From Fidelibacterota bacterium (lineage in GTDB: Bacteria; Fidelibacterota; Marinisomatia; Marinisomatales; UBA8229): a stretch of 5,238 bases of DNA. The translations under genes and the position numbers were made by a program. Every line of letters begins with the position of its first letter. Position 1 is the first letter of the stretch. Below are positions 1 to 5,238 of this stretch, in pieces. Under the pieces are notes generated by a model. The model was given only the letters and a program-made list of their open reading frames with translations. It searched no databases and was not told the origin of the DNA. Location: contig DPYO01000162.1 in the NCBI GenBank assembly GCA_003535775.1, forward strand, positions 1 through 5,238, in the 5' to 3' direction.

Positions 1-1
1 A

Positions 2-1447
2 GCGTTAATATTTAACGAAGAATGGAATATTTGCGGCAAAGGCTATACAAAACATACTCAGTATTACCCAAAACCGGGTTGGGTTGAACACGACCCCATA
101 GAAATATGGAATAAAACTAAAGAGTCTGTTGCTATGGCTTTGGATAAAGCAGAGCTAAAAGCGAAATGCTTGAGAGTCATTGGTCTGGATAATCAAGGCG
201 AAACCTGTATGGTTTGGGATAAGAATACCGGCGAACCCATATACAATGCCATTGTTTGGCAAGACAGAAGAACAGCCAGGTTGGCAGATGAGCTGAAAAA
301 AGAATGGGGAGATATTATTACACAGAAAACCGGTGTGCAGATTGATGCTTATTTTTCTGCCTTAAAAATAAAATGGATATTGGATAACGTAAAAAATACC
401 TGGAGTAAAGTTAAGAAGGGAGTAATATTGACTGGAACTTTGGATACGTGGTTGCTATGGAAAATGACCGCGGGAGAAATATACATGACTGATCCCTCTA
501 CTGCTTCCAGAACTATGCTGTTTAATCTTCATACGAATCAATGGGATGATGAAATTCTAGGAATCATAGGTATCCCCAGATCAATTCTTCCAAAGATAAT
601 GGATAGTGTTGGAATCTATGGATACACTTCTCCCACTGAATTTTTTGATGCAAAAATTCCAATTGCCGGAAGTGTTGTTGATCAGGCAGCGGCTCTTTTT
701 GGACAGGTATGCTTCCAGAAAGGTTCCATAAAAACTACTTATGGCACCGGTTGTTTTATGATGATGAATACAGGAAATAAGCCTATTCCTTCTCAAAATG
801 GTCTCATTACGACAGCCGTTTGGAGTATGGATAAAAAAATTACATTTGCATTGGATGGAGGAGTATACATTGCCGGTGCTGCTATTCAATGGCTTATAGA
901 TGGTCTTAAGATTATTAACAAAGCTGCTGAAACAGAAACGTTGGCAAAATCGGTTCCGGATACAGACGGAGTATATTTTGTTCCGGCTTTCACGGGTTTG
1001 GCTGCGCCCTATTGGGATCAATATGCCAAAGGTATGATTATTGGAATTACGGGCGGAACAACCAAGGCACACATTGTTAGAGCCACTTTGGAGGCAATTG
1101 CCTTTCAAGTAGCAGAGAATTTGGACGTCATGCGAAAAGATTCCGGTTTGCCCGTTGAATTTATGCGGGTAGATGGCGGTGCAGTTGTTAATAAATTTCT
1201 TATGCAGTTTCAGGCTGATATTTTAGGCATACCTGTGGATGTGCCGGATATCCATGAGACTACAGCCCTCGGAGTTGCATATTTAGCAGCTTTAGGAATA
1301 GGTGATTTTGATAATCTAGATGAGATAAGTAGAAAGTGGAAGCTATCCAGAAGATATGAGCCGAACATAACGCAAGACCACCGGCAGCAGTTAATGCATC
1401 AATGGAAAAGAGCCGTTGCGAGATCCAGAAAATGGATTGAAATATAA
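2..1447 (+). CDS. glpK: Glycerol kinase-type FGGY carbohydrate kinase, 5'-truncated by window edge
   Basis: Cytoplasmic ATP-dependent kinase of the FGGY family, closest in appearance to glycerol kinase (glycerol + ATP to glycerol 3-phosphate). The frame is open from base 2 and gives 481 residues. Alignment by eye to E. coli GlpK puts the first residue near position 19, so about 18 residues, including the DQGTTS phosphate loop, are missing. The internal ATG at 134 is not the start, because the conserved YYPKPGWVEHDP motif lies upstream of it. Visible family marks are NAIVWQDRRT, the FGGY signature 1 (YFSALKIKWILDN, residues 117-129), TYGTGCF, VPAFTGLAAPYWD, the FGGY signature 2 (about residues 344-364) and DGGAVVNKFLMQFQADILG. 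Relative to E. coli GlpK, Glu84, Trp103, Tyr135, catalytic Asp245 and Phe270 all have matching residues, but Arg83 is replaced by Gly (codon 197-199). The fold and kinase role are secure. Glycerol as substrate is likely but not certain. Confidence 0.93.
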   Translation, partial: ALIFNEEWNICGKGYTKHTQYYPKPGWVEHDPIEIWNKTKESVAMALDKAELKAKCLRVIGLDNQGETCMVWDKNTGEPIYNAIVWQDRRTARLADELKKEWGDIITQKTGVQIDAYFSALKIKWILDNVKNTWSKVKKGVILTGTLDTWLLWKMTAGEIYMTDPSTASRTMLFNLHTNQWDDEILGIIGIPRSILPKIMDSVGIYGYTSPTEFFDAKIPIAGSVVDQAAALFGQVCFQKGSIKTTYGTGCFMMMNTGNKPIPSQNGLITTAVWSMDKKITFALDGGVYIAGAAIQWLIDGLKIINKAAETETLAKSVPDTDGVYFVPAFTGLAAPYWDQYAKGMIIGITGGTTKAHIVRATLEAIAFQVAENLDVMRKDSGLPVEFMRVDGGAVVNKFLMQFQADILGIPVDVPDIHETTALGVAYLAALGIGDFDNLDEISRKWKLSRRYEPNITQDHRQQLMHQWKRAVARSRKWIEI

Positions 1448-1471
1448 TGAATAACATTTGAGAATCGCCGG

Positions 1472-3226
1472 ATGAAAAGATTTATTTATTACACTGCTGT
1501 CTTTTTGCTTTTTGTCCTCTCAGCCCAAAGTTCAATTTTTTCCTTGCAGAGTATTGAATTATCGAGGTCCCCAATAGTTGGAATTATTCAAGATAACCAA
1601 GTTCCCATTAAGGTTAAAGGCACTTCAACCGGAAACGTTCGTATTGAGTATTTTGAAGGTAATGATTCAGTCTCAAATTTTAGCCAATGGGAATATTTGT
1701 CATATAGCGATGATCTTACCAAAAGCCTTATGCTGAATGATATCAACTATAATACTGAATATACATACCGAGCTATTTTTGCAAATGGTAGCAGTTCTGA
1801 ATGGTTTTCATTTTCAACATTCCCTCAACAATCTCAATCCGGAGAGTTCAGCTTTGTCTTTTCCACGTGTTTTAGGGTAAATTTTCTTCCTCACAATATT
1901 TTTAATTATATTTCAACGTTATCCCCCACTTTTGTTGCGCTTCTCGGAGATCAAATATATGCAGATTATGACGGCAATATTAATACAGGTCCTCCAAATT
2001 CTGTGGTACCGGCATTGCGGAGTAAATATGCACAAAACTTTGATGAACATTTTCAAGCAATGAGCAGTACGGTACCAATAATTGCAACTTGGGATGATCA
2101 CGACTACGGTCAGGATAACTCTGATAGTACTTACATTTATAAAGTAGAAACGAAGAAAGTATTTAAAGAAAATTTTCCAATCTACCCATATCAGGTAGAA
2201 GATGAGGGCATCTATTATCAGTTTAAAATTGCAGATGTAGATGTATTTGTCCTTGATACACGCTGGTATAGATCGCCAATGGATGTGGTTGACGATGAAG
2301 ATAAAACAATGCTTGGCGAAGAACAGCTTTCCTGGTTATTAAATGGATTGAATCAATCTACAGCACCCTTTAAACTAATTTTATCAAGTGTTTCAATGAA
2401 TGACTATGGTGGCGATACATCTTCTGGTCGTGAGGGATATGATAGTTGGATGGGATATACATTTGAACGCAATACTATTCTCTCCTTTATTGAAGATAAT
2501 CAGATTTATGGTGTTTTGGTGTTTTCTGGCGATCAACACTACCCTAGCGGGTATATTTTAAATTGGAACACCCCATTGAATTCTGTTTCACAAACGGATT
2601 CATCCATTGTTTATTCCTTATCTGATTTAGGTCTAGTAGTTTTTGATTTTTCTTCTTCACCATTACATTATAACAGAGCAACGGGTCATGCGCTCATTCC
2701 AGGAAATCAGAATAATCCATTTTACTCTTTTGAAATTTTTAGAGCAGAATTGGGGCACCCTTCAGTATATGGTTTAGTTGAAGTTGATACTGAAAATTTC
2801 ACTAAAAGTGTGGCTGTTACATTTTATGAATTAGATTCAGAAAATGAATTAATGATTAGGCTGTATGGCATAACTGTAATCAGAGATAGTTTGACAGCAG
2901 TAATTTCTCAGTCTATAGAAATTCCTTCATATTTTTTAATAAAACAAAACTATCCAAACCCTTTTAATGGGGAGACAAATATTATTTATTCACTTCCTGA
3001 AGGTAATTTTGTTGAGTTGATTATTTATGATATTCTTGGTTCAGAAGTGATAACTCTTGTAAAGGATTTCCATGCAGCTGGTGAATATAATGTTACCTGG
3101 AACGGAAATAATTCCTATGGGACACCAATGCCAAGTGGAATATACTTTTATAGAATAACTGTATTTTCCGATCAATTACTAGACCAGTCATTTCATGCGA
3201 TGAAACGAATGATATACCTGAAATGA
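1472..3226 (+). CDS. Secreted PhoD-like metallophosphatase with T9SS sorting tail
   Basis: Predicted exported phosphatase or phosphodiesterase of the PhoD (alkaline phosphatase D) family, 584 residues. Residues 1-18 form a Sec-type signal peptide (KR, hydrophobic core, likely cut after LSA). Residues about 30-117 look like the fibronectin-like PhoD N-terminal domain. The catalytic domain follows with Cys133 (FSTC), GDQIYADYDG (159-168), WDDHDYG (207-213), LDTRWYRSP (261-269), the GYDSWMGY..ER segment (322-333) and GDQHY (353-357). In characterised PhoD enzymes the corresponding Cys, Asp, Tyr, Asn/Asp and His residues bind iron and calcium; that role is inferred here. Residues about 485-584 are a type IX secretion sorting domain, so the enzyme is probably released or anchored at the cell surface. 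ATG 1472 is the only plausible start: an in-frame TGA lies at 1448-1450 and no other start codon falls between. No clear Shine-Dalgarno site is present. It begins 24 bases after the kinase stop. The natural substrate is unknown. Confidence 0.93.
   Translation: MKRFIYYTAVFLLFVLSAQSSIFSLQSIELSRSPIVGIIQDNQVPIKVKGTSTGNVRIEYFEGNDSVSNFSQWEYLSYSDDLTKSLMLNDINYNTEYTYRAIFANGSSSEWFSFSTFPQQSQSGEFSFVFSTCFRVNFLPHNIFNYISTLSPTFVALLGDQIYADYDGNINTGPPNSVVPALRSKYAQNFDEHFQAMSSTVPIIATWDDHDYGQDNSDSTYIYKVETKKVFKENFPIYPYQVEDEGIYYQFKIADVDVFVLDTRWYRSPMDVVDDEDKTMLGEEQLSWLLNGLNQSTAPFKLILSSVSMNDYGGDTSSGREGYDSWMGYTFERNTILSFIEDNQIYGVLVFSGDQHYPSGYILNWNTPLNSVSQTDSSIVYSLSDLGLVVFDFSSSPLHYNRATGHALIPGNQNNPFYSFEIFRAELGHPSVYGLVEVDTENFTKSVAVTFYELDSENELMIRLYGITVIRDSLTAVISQSIEIPSYFLIKQNYPNPFNGETNIIYSLPEGNFVELIIYDILGSEVITLVKDFHAAGEYNVTWNGNNSYGTPMPSGIYFYRITVFSDQLLDQSFHAMKRMIYLK
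2924..3223 (+). other. T9SS type A C-terminal sorting domain (within the first phosphatase)
   Basis: Residues about 485-584 of the upstream phosphatase show the standard layout of a type IX secretion sorting tail: a linker ending in FLIKQNYPNPFNGETN, then YSLPEGNFVELIIYDILGSEV, a WNGNN..G..MPSGIYFYR strand and a final basic strand ending MKRMIYLK. This tail normally directs outer-membrane translocation and is removed or used for surface anchoring. The similarity to the neighbouring paralogue stops just before this module, so it is a discrete add-on. Confidence 0.92.
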
Positions 3227-3252
3227 CTGAGATTAATTCTAGTATATATAAT
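3223..3252 (+). promoter_or_regulatory. Weak candidate promoter between the two phosphatase genes
   Basis: A perfect TATAAT lies at 3247-3252 in the 54-base gap, with ATGACT (3223-3228), a 4 of 6 match to the -35 box, 18 bases upstream. It could give the second phosphatase its own transcript. The gap is AT-rich, FCB housekeeping promoters often differ from this pattern, and such a match may be chance. Confidence 0.2.
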
Positions 3253-3280
3253 GGTCTTTTTGGGTGAAGCAAGAAAATAG

Positions 3281-3343
3281 ATGAATAAGAGATTATTACG
3301 CATCTCAGCGTTGATCATGGTTTTAAGTATATGGGGGTGCGAA
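3281..3343 (+). other. Lipoprotein signal peptide and lipobox (within the second phosphatase)
   Basis: Residues 1-21 read as a short type II signal peptide: Lys3, Arg4 and Arg7, then ISALIMVLSIWG, then Cys20 followed by Glu21. The -3 Ile and -1 Gly fit the lipobox; -2 Trp is atypical. The next residues (KPNE) are a hydrophilic linker as expected for a lipid-anchored protein. Which membrane and which face it occupies cannot be read from the sequence. Confidence 0.75.
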
Positions 3344-4783
3344 AAGCCCAATGAATTGTTTCGAGCTCCGGTTGTTGGTATCGAGCAAAATAATCAGGTT
3401 CCAATTTTGATAAAAGCAACAAACATTGGCAATGTGCGCATCGAGTATCAAAAAGCTAATAAATCATTAACTAATTTGACCGATTGGAACAAACTGACCG
3501 ATGCAAACGCGTTTACAACCAACTTAATTCTCCGGAACCTCCATTCCAATTCAAACTACCGGTATCGAGTTGAATTCGAGAATGGACATTATTCCGAATG
3601 GTTTATGTTTAAGACCTTCCCGGCAGCGGAACAATCCGGAAAATTCAGTTTTATTTTTTCTTCATGTATGCGGGAGAAGTATCTGGGTTTTAATATTTTT
3701 AATAAGATTGAACAGCTTTCTCCGACTTTTGTTGCGCTTCTCGGTGATCAAATGTATGGAGACTATGATGGTAATCTTAACACAATAGAACAATATCTTG
3801 CCAATGACAGCCTGCGTCAGAAGATGATTGAGGATGGCGAGGTGCTTCTCTCTGATAAAACAGTACTGCAGGCTTTCAGAAATAAATATAATCGTGTATT
3901 TGATATAAACTATCAAAAAATGGCAAGTAGTATTCCTATGATGGCTATATGGGATGATCATGATTTTGGCAGAGATAATTCTGATGGAACATATCCATAT
4001 AAAAAAGAAGCAAGAAAAGTTTTTAAGGAGAATTTTCCCGATTATTCGTTTGTAGAAGAAGACGGCGGAATCTATTATAAGTTTTCAATAACAGATGTAG
4101 ATATTTTTGTGCTTGATACACGTTGGCACCGTTCTCCTATGCAAAATGAAGATGGAAAAGTGAAAACTATGCTTGGAAGAGAACAACTTGGTTGGTTACT
4201 TGATGGTCTCAAAGAATCGACATCGACATTCAAACTTGTTTTTTCAAGTGTTCCCCTGAACGATTATGGTGGTGACACATCATCCGGAAGGGCAGGCTAC
4301 GATAGTTGGATGGGATACAAATTTGAGCGAGAAAAGATTCTGTCCTTTATTAAAGATAATCACATTCAGGGCATCCTAATGTTTTCTGGCGATCAACATT
4401 ATCCCAGCGCACACATTCTAAATTGGCAATATCCTTTGAAACCTATATCGCAATTTGAAAATTCAATTGAATATTCGCTTCAAAATTTAGGTACTGCCGT
4501 TTTTGATTTTTCTGCGTCTCCGCTAAACTATAAGAGAGCAACAGGGCATCCTCTCATTTCCGAGAACCAGAAAAATCCACTCTTTTCTTTTGAAATATTT
4601 CGAGCTGCTTGGGGAATACCAAAAAACACCATCGAAGATGAGCCGCCTGTGATCGGTTCTGTTTACGGTCTTGCAGAAGTCAATACAGAAAGTTCCCCTA
4701 AAAGAATCTCAGTGAAATTCTATGAATTAAACCATGAAACATTAGATATGGTTGAACTTTATCATGTCGGAATAATCTTTTGA
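3281..4783 (+). CDS. PhoD-like metallophosphatase, predicted lipoprotein
   Basis: Paralogue of the preceding gene, 500 residues, predicted to be a lipid-anchored phosphatase or phosphodiesterase of the PhoD family. It has a basic start (NKRLLR), a hydrophobic stretch and a lipobox ending IWGC with acylated Cys20; Trp at -2 is unusual, so the lipoprotein call is good but not certain. Then come the fibronectin-like N-terminal domain (about 27-114) and the catalytic motifs FSSC (126-129), GDQMYGDYDG (155-164), WDDHDFG (224-230), LDTRWHRSP (278-286), GYDSWMGY..ER (339-350) and GDQHY (370-374). Compared with its neighbour it has about 21 extra residues between positions 168 and 202 and about 12 extra (rich in Glu and Pro) near 448-459, and it has no sorting tail. 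ATG 3281 is fixed by a TAG directly in front of it (3278-3280). The Shine-Dalgarno site is poor. Substrate is not known. Confidence 0.92.
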   Translation: MNKRLLRISALIMVLSIWGCEKPNELFRAPVVGIEQNNQVPILIKATNIGNVRIEYQKANKSLTNLTDWNKLTDANAFTTNLILRNLHSNSNYRYRVEFENGHYSEWFMFKTFPAAEQSGKFSFIFSSCMREKYLGFNIFNKIEQLSPTFVALLGDQMYGDYDGNLNTIEQYLANDSLRQKMIEDGEVLLSDKTVLQAFRNKYNRVFDINYQKMASSIPMMAIWDDHDFGRDNSDGTYPYKKEARKVFKENFPDYSFVEEDGGIYYKFSITDVDIFVLDTRWHRSPMQNEDGKVKTMLGREQLGWLLDGLKESTSTFKLVFSSVPLNDYGGDTSSGRAGYDSWMGYKFEREKILSFIKDNHIQGILMFSGDQHYPSAHILNWQYPLKPISQFENSIEYSLQNLGTAVFDFSASPLNYKRATGHPLISENQKNPLFSFEIFRAAWGIPKNTIEDEPPVIGSVYGLAEVNTESSPKRISVKFYELNHETLDMVELYHVGIIF

Positions 4784-4834
4784 ATCAAAAAAATTTAGAA
4801 TATTCTGCGCTTTGTTATTTCATGTTGAAGGTGT

Positions 4835-4855
4835 AATCCTATAGGAGAATCCTAT
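4835..4855 (+). repeat. Short hairpin overlapping an 8-base direct repeat
   Basis: AATCCTAT occurs at 4835-4842 and again at 4848-4855. The segment ATAGGA (4841-4846), GAA loop, TCCTAT (4850-4855) forms a perfect 6-base-pair hairpin, and CCTATAGG (4838-4845) is itself a palindrome. There is no T-run after it, so it is not a standard rho-independent terminator. It could be an operator or transcript-stability element, or chance. Confidence 0.3.
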
Positions 4856-4865
4856 CTGGCGTATA

Positions 4866-5066
4866 GTGAATAACCCTTTGTTCCTTCTAAAAACTATATC
4901 TGGGGTAAAAACTGGTAGATTTTTAAATAAAATCAGAAACAGTACATTATATTCAAATACCACAGAAAAATACAAGTTACTATCAGTTTTTATAATAAAA
5001 AGAAAATTGTATTATGATCCATCGGTTCAGGATGAGCTACAGAGATGGTGGGGTAAAAAGGAGTAA
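4866..5066 (+). CDS. Doubtful 66-codon open frame, possible gene remnant
   Basis: A GTG-initiated frame of 66 residues that I do not recognise. The predicted protein is basic, with a mildly hydrophobic start (NNPLFLLKTI) and a C-terminus, YYDPSVQDELQRWWGKKE, that looks more like real protein than the rest. No Shine-Dalgarno site stands within a normal distance of the GTG; AGGAG at 4843-4847 is 18 bases away. The frame stays open upstream only to 4845, where a TAG ends it. Its stop (5064-5066) falls between the ribosome binding site and start of the next gene, an arrangement compatible with translational coupling. It may be a small real gene, the decayed 3' end of a longer lost gene, or a random frame. 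Confidence 0.22.
   Translation: MNNPLFLLKTISGVKTGRFLNKIRNSTLYSNTTEKYKLLSVFIIKRKLYYDPSVQDELQRWWGKKE
5058..5063 (+). promoter_or_regulatory. Ribosome binding site AAGGAG that decides a TTG start
   Basis: AAGGAG sits 5 bases before TTG 5069 and is the best Shine-Dalgarno match in front of any gene in the window. It supports the TTG as start, since the frame is closed by TAA at 5054-5056 and the first in-frame ATG lies well inside the conserved domain. Confidence 0.75.
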
Positions 5067-5068
5067 AT

Positions 5069-5238
5069 TTGAGAACTCATTACTTATTTTCTTTTTTTAC
5101 TTTTTTCTTTTCGGTGGTGCTATCACAAACATTTAATGTAAAACCCTACTTGCAAAATGCAACACCGACATCTATACATATCATGTGGGAGACCACATCC
5201 GGTGACGAGAGTATCGTGACTTGGGGAGAAAGCGATGA
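5069..5238 (+). CDS. Exported metallophosphoesterase, purple acid phosphatase-like N-terminus, 3'-truncated by window edge
   Basis: Only the first 56 codons are present; the frame runs off the right edge without a stop. Translation from TTG 5069 gives a phenylalanine-rich Sec signal peptide (residues 1 to about 19, ending SVVLSQ) followed by FNVKPYLQNATPTSIHIMWE and then TTSGDESIVTWGESD. The pattern PYLQN.TPTS..I.WET..G...V.WG is the opening of the fibronectin-type N-terminal domain found in front of calcineurin-like phosphoesterase domains of the purple acid phosphatase type. The catalytic domain itself is outside the window, so the enzymatic call is inferred from this domain alone; another exported protein with the same beta domain is possible. 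The start is set by the AAGGAG site 5 bases upstream and an in-frame stop at 5054-5056. Its position after two PhoD-like genes supports a phosphate-related role. Confidence 0.72.
   Translation, partial: MRTHYLFSFFTFFFSVVLSQTFNVKPYLQNATPTSIHIMWETTSGDESIVTWGESD

Larger units (their letters stand above)
4784..5068 (+). other. 285-base low-content spacer between phosphatase genes
   Basis: No well-supported gene, tRNA or classical terminator is visible here. It holds a 10-base perfect palindrome AGAATATTCT at 4797-4806 just after the phosphatase stop, a small hairpin with a direct repeat at 4835-4855, a doubtful 66-codon frame at 4866-5066, AT-only inverted repeats at 4918-4934 and about 4986-5001, and the ribosome binding site of the next gene. 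A TATAAT at 4991-4996 has no convincing -35 partner. The stretch is long enough to hold a promoter for the right-hand gene. Confidence 0.6.

Noticed and set aside
581..1108. Long minus-strand open frame inside the kinase gene
   Set aside because: It lies wholly opposite a clear FGGY kinase, its translation is Cys/Asn/Ser-rich without recognisable motifs, and it has no separate start signals.
134..1447. ATG 134 as the start of the kinase gene
   Set aside because: The same frame is open back to base 2 and encodes the conserved YYPKPGWVEHDP region of glycerol kinases, so the gene starts before the window.
1260..1457. Minus-strand open frame over the kinase 3' end
   Set aside because: It is antisense to the conserved kinase C-terminus and shows no family motif.
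1919..2101. Minus-strand open frame inside the first phosphatase
   Set aside because: It is a mirror of the conserved metal-site region; a similar minus-strand frame (3662-3961) appears opposite the same region of the paralogue, as expected from shared coding sequence rather than a gene.
3284..3304. Twin-arginine (Tat) signal in the second phosphatase, as in classical PhoD
   Set aside because: Only a Lys-Arg pair is present (NKRLLR) and the sequence ends in a lipobox; a Sec lipoprotein signal explains it better. The first phosphatase also has only Lys-Arg.
3570..3788. Out-of-frame + strand open frame inside the second phosphatase
   Set aside because: It overlaps a strongly conserved domain in another frame and has no plausible product.
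4918..4934. GATTTT/AAAATC inverted repeat as a terminator
   Set aside because: The stem is six mostly A-T pairs with no GC-rich core or trailing T-run.
5064..5071. TAAATTTG, an exact match to the Bacteroidetes -7 promoter element (TAnnTTTG)
   Set aside because: It overlaps the start codon of the third phosphatase gene and lacks a TTTG -33 partner, so it is best taken as chance.
5082..5120. T-rich run as a terminator tail
   Set aside because: It encodes the Phe-rich signal peptide of the right-hand gene and has no stem upstream.

Overview
The window is AT-rich and carries four genes, all on the + strand, plus one doubtful small open frame. From left to right these are: the 3'-most 96% or so of a glycerol-kinase-type FGGY kinase (its first ~18 codons lie off the left edge), two tandem paralogous PhoD-like metallophosphatases, a 285-base stretch with little in it, and the first 56 codons of a third phosphatase-type protein that runs off the right edge.

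The organism is most likely a member of the Fibrobacteres-Chlorobi-Bacteroidetes (FCB) superphylum, of the Calditrichota / Ignavibacteriota / Marinimicrobia kind. The main reason is the C-terminus of the 1472-3226 gene, which ends in a type IX secretion (T9SS) type A sorting domain with the hallmark QNYPNPFN motif followed by a FlgD-like beta fold and an SGIYFYR strand. Weak or absent Shine-Dalgarno sites in front of the two PhoD-like genes fit this group. The exact phylum cannot be settled from this window.

The kinase and the first phosphatase are 24 bases apart, and the two phosphatases are 54 bases apart, so they may form one transcription unit. The two PhoD-like proteins are about 70% identical over the catalytic core (hand count, 97 of 139 gapless positions) and keep the same candidate metal-binding motifs, yet they carry different address labels: the first has a Sec signal peptide and a T9SS sorting tail, the second has a lipoprotein signal peptide and stops where the sorting tail of the first begins. 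The third protein begins with a signal peptide followed by the fibronectin-like N-terminal domain typical of purple-acid-phosphatase-type enzymes.

A reasonable working model, which is inference, is a surface and envelope phosphate-scavenging locus: exported phosphatases/phosphodiesterases release phosphate and possibly glycerol or another polyol, and the cytoplasmic kinase captures the polyol. One caution is that the kinase lacks the glycerol-contacting arginine of E. coli GlpK (Arg83 is Gly here), so its true substrate may not be glycerol.
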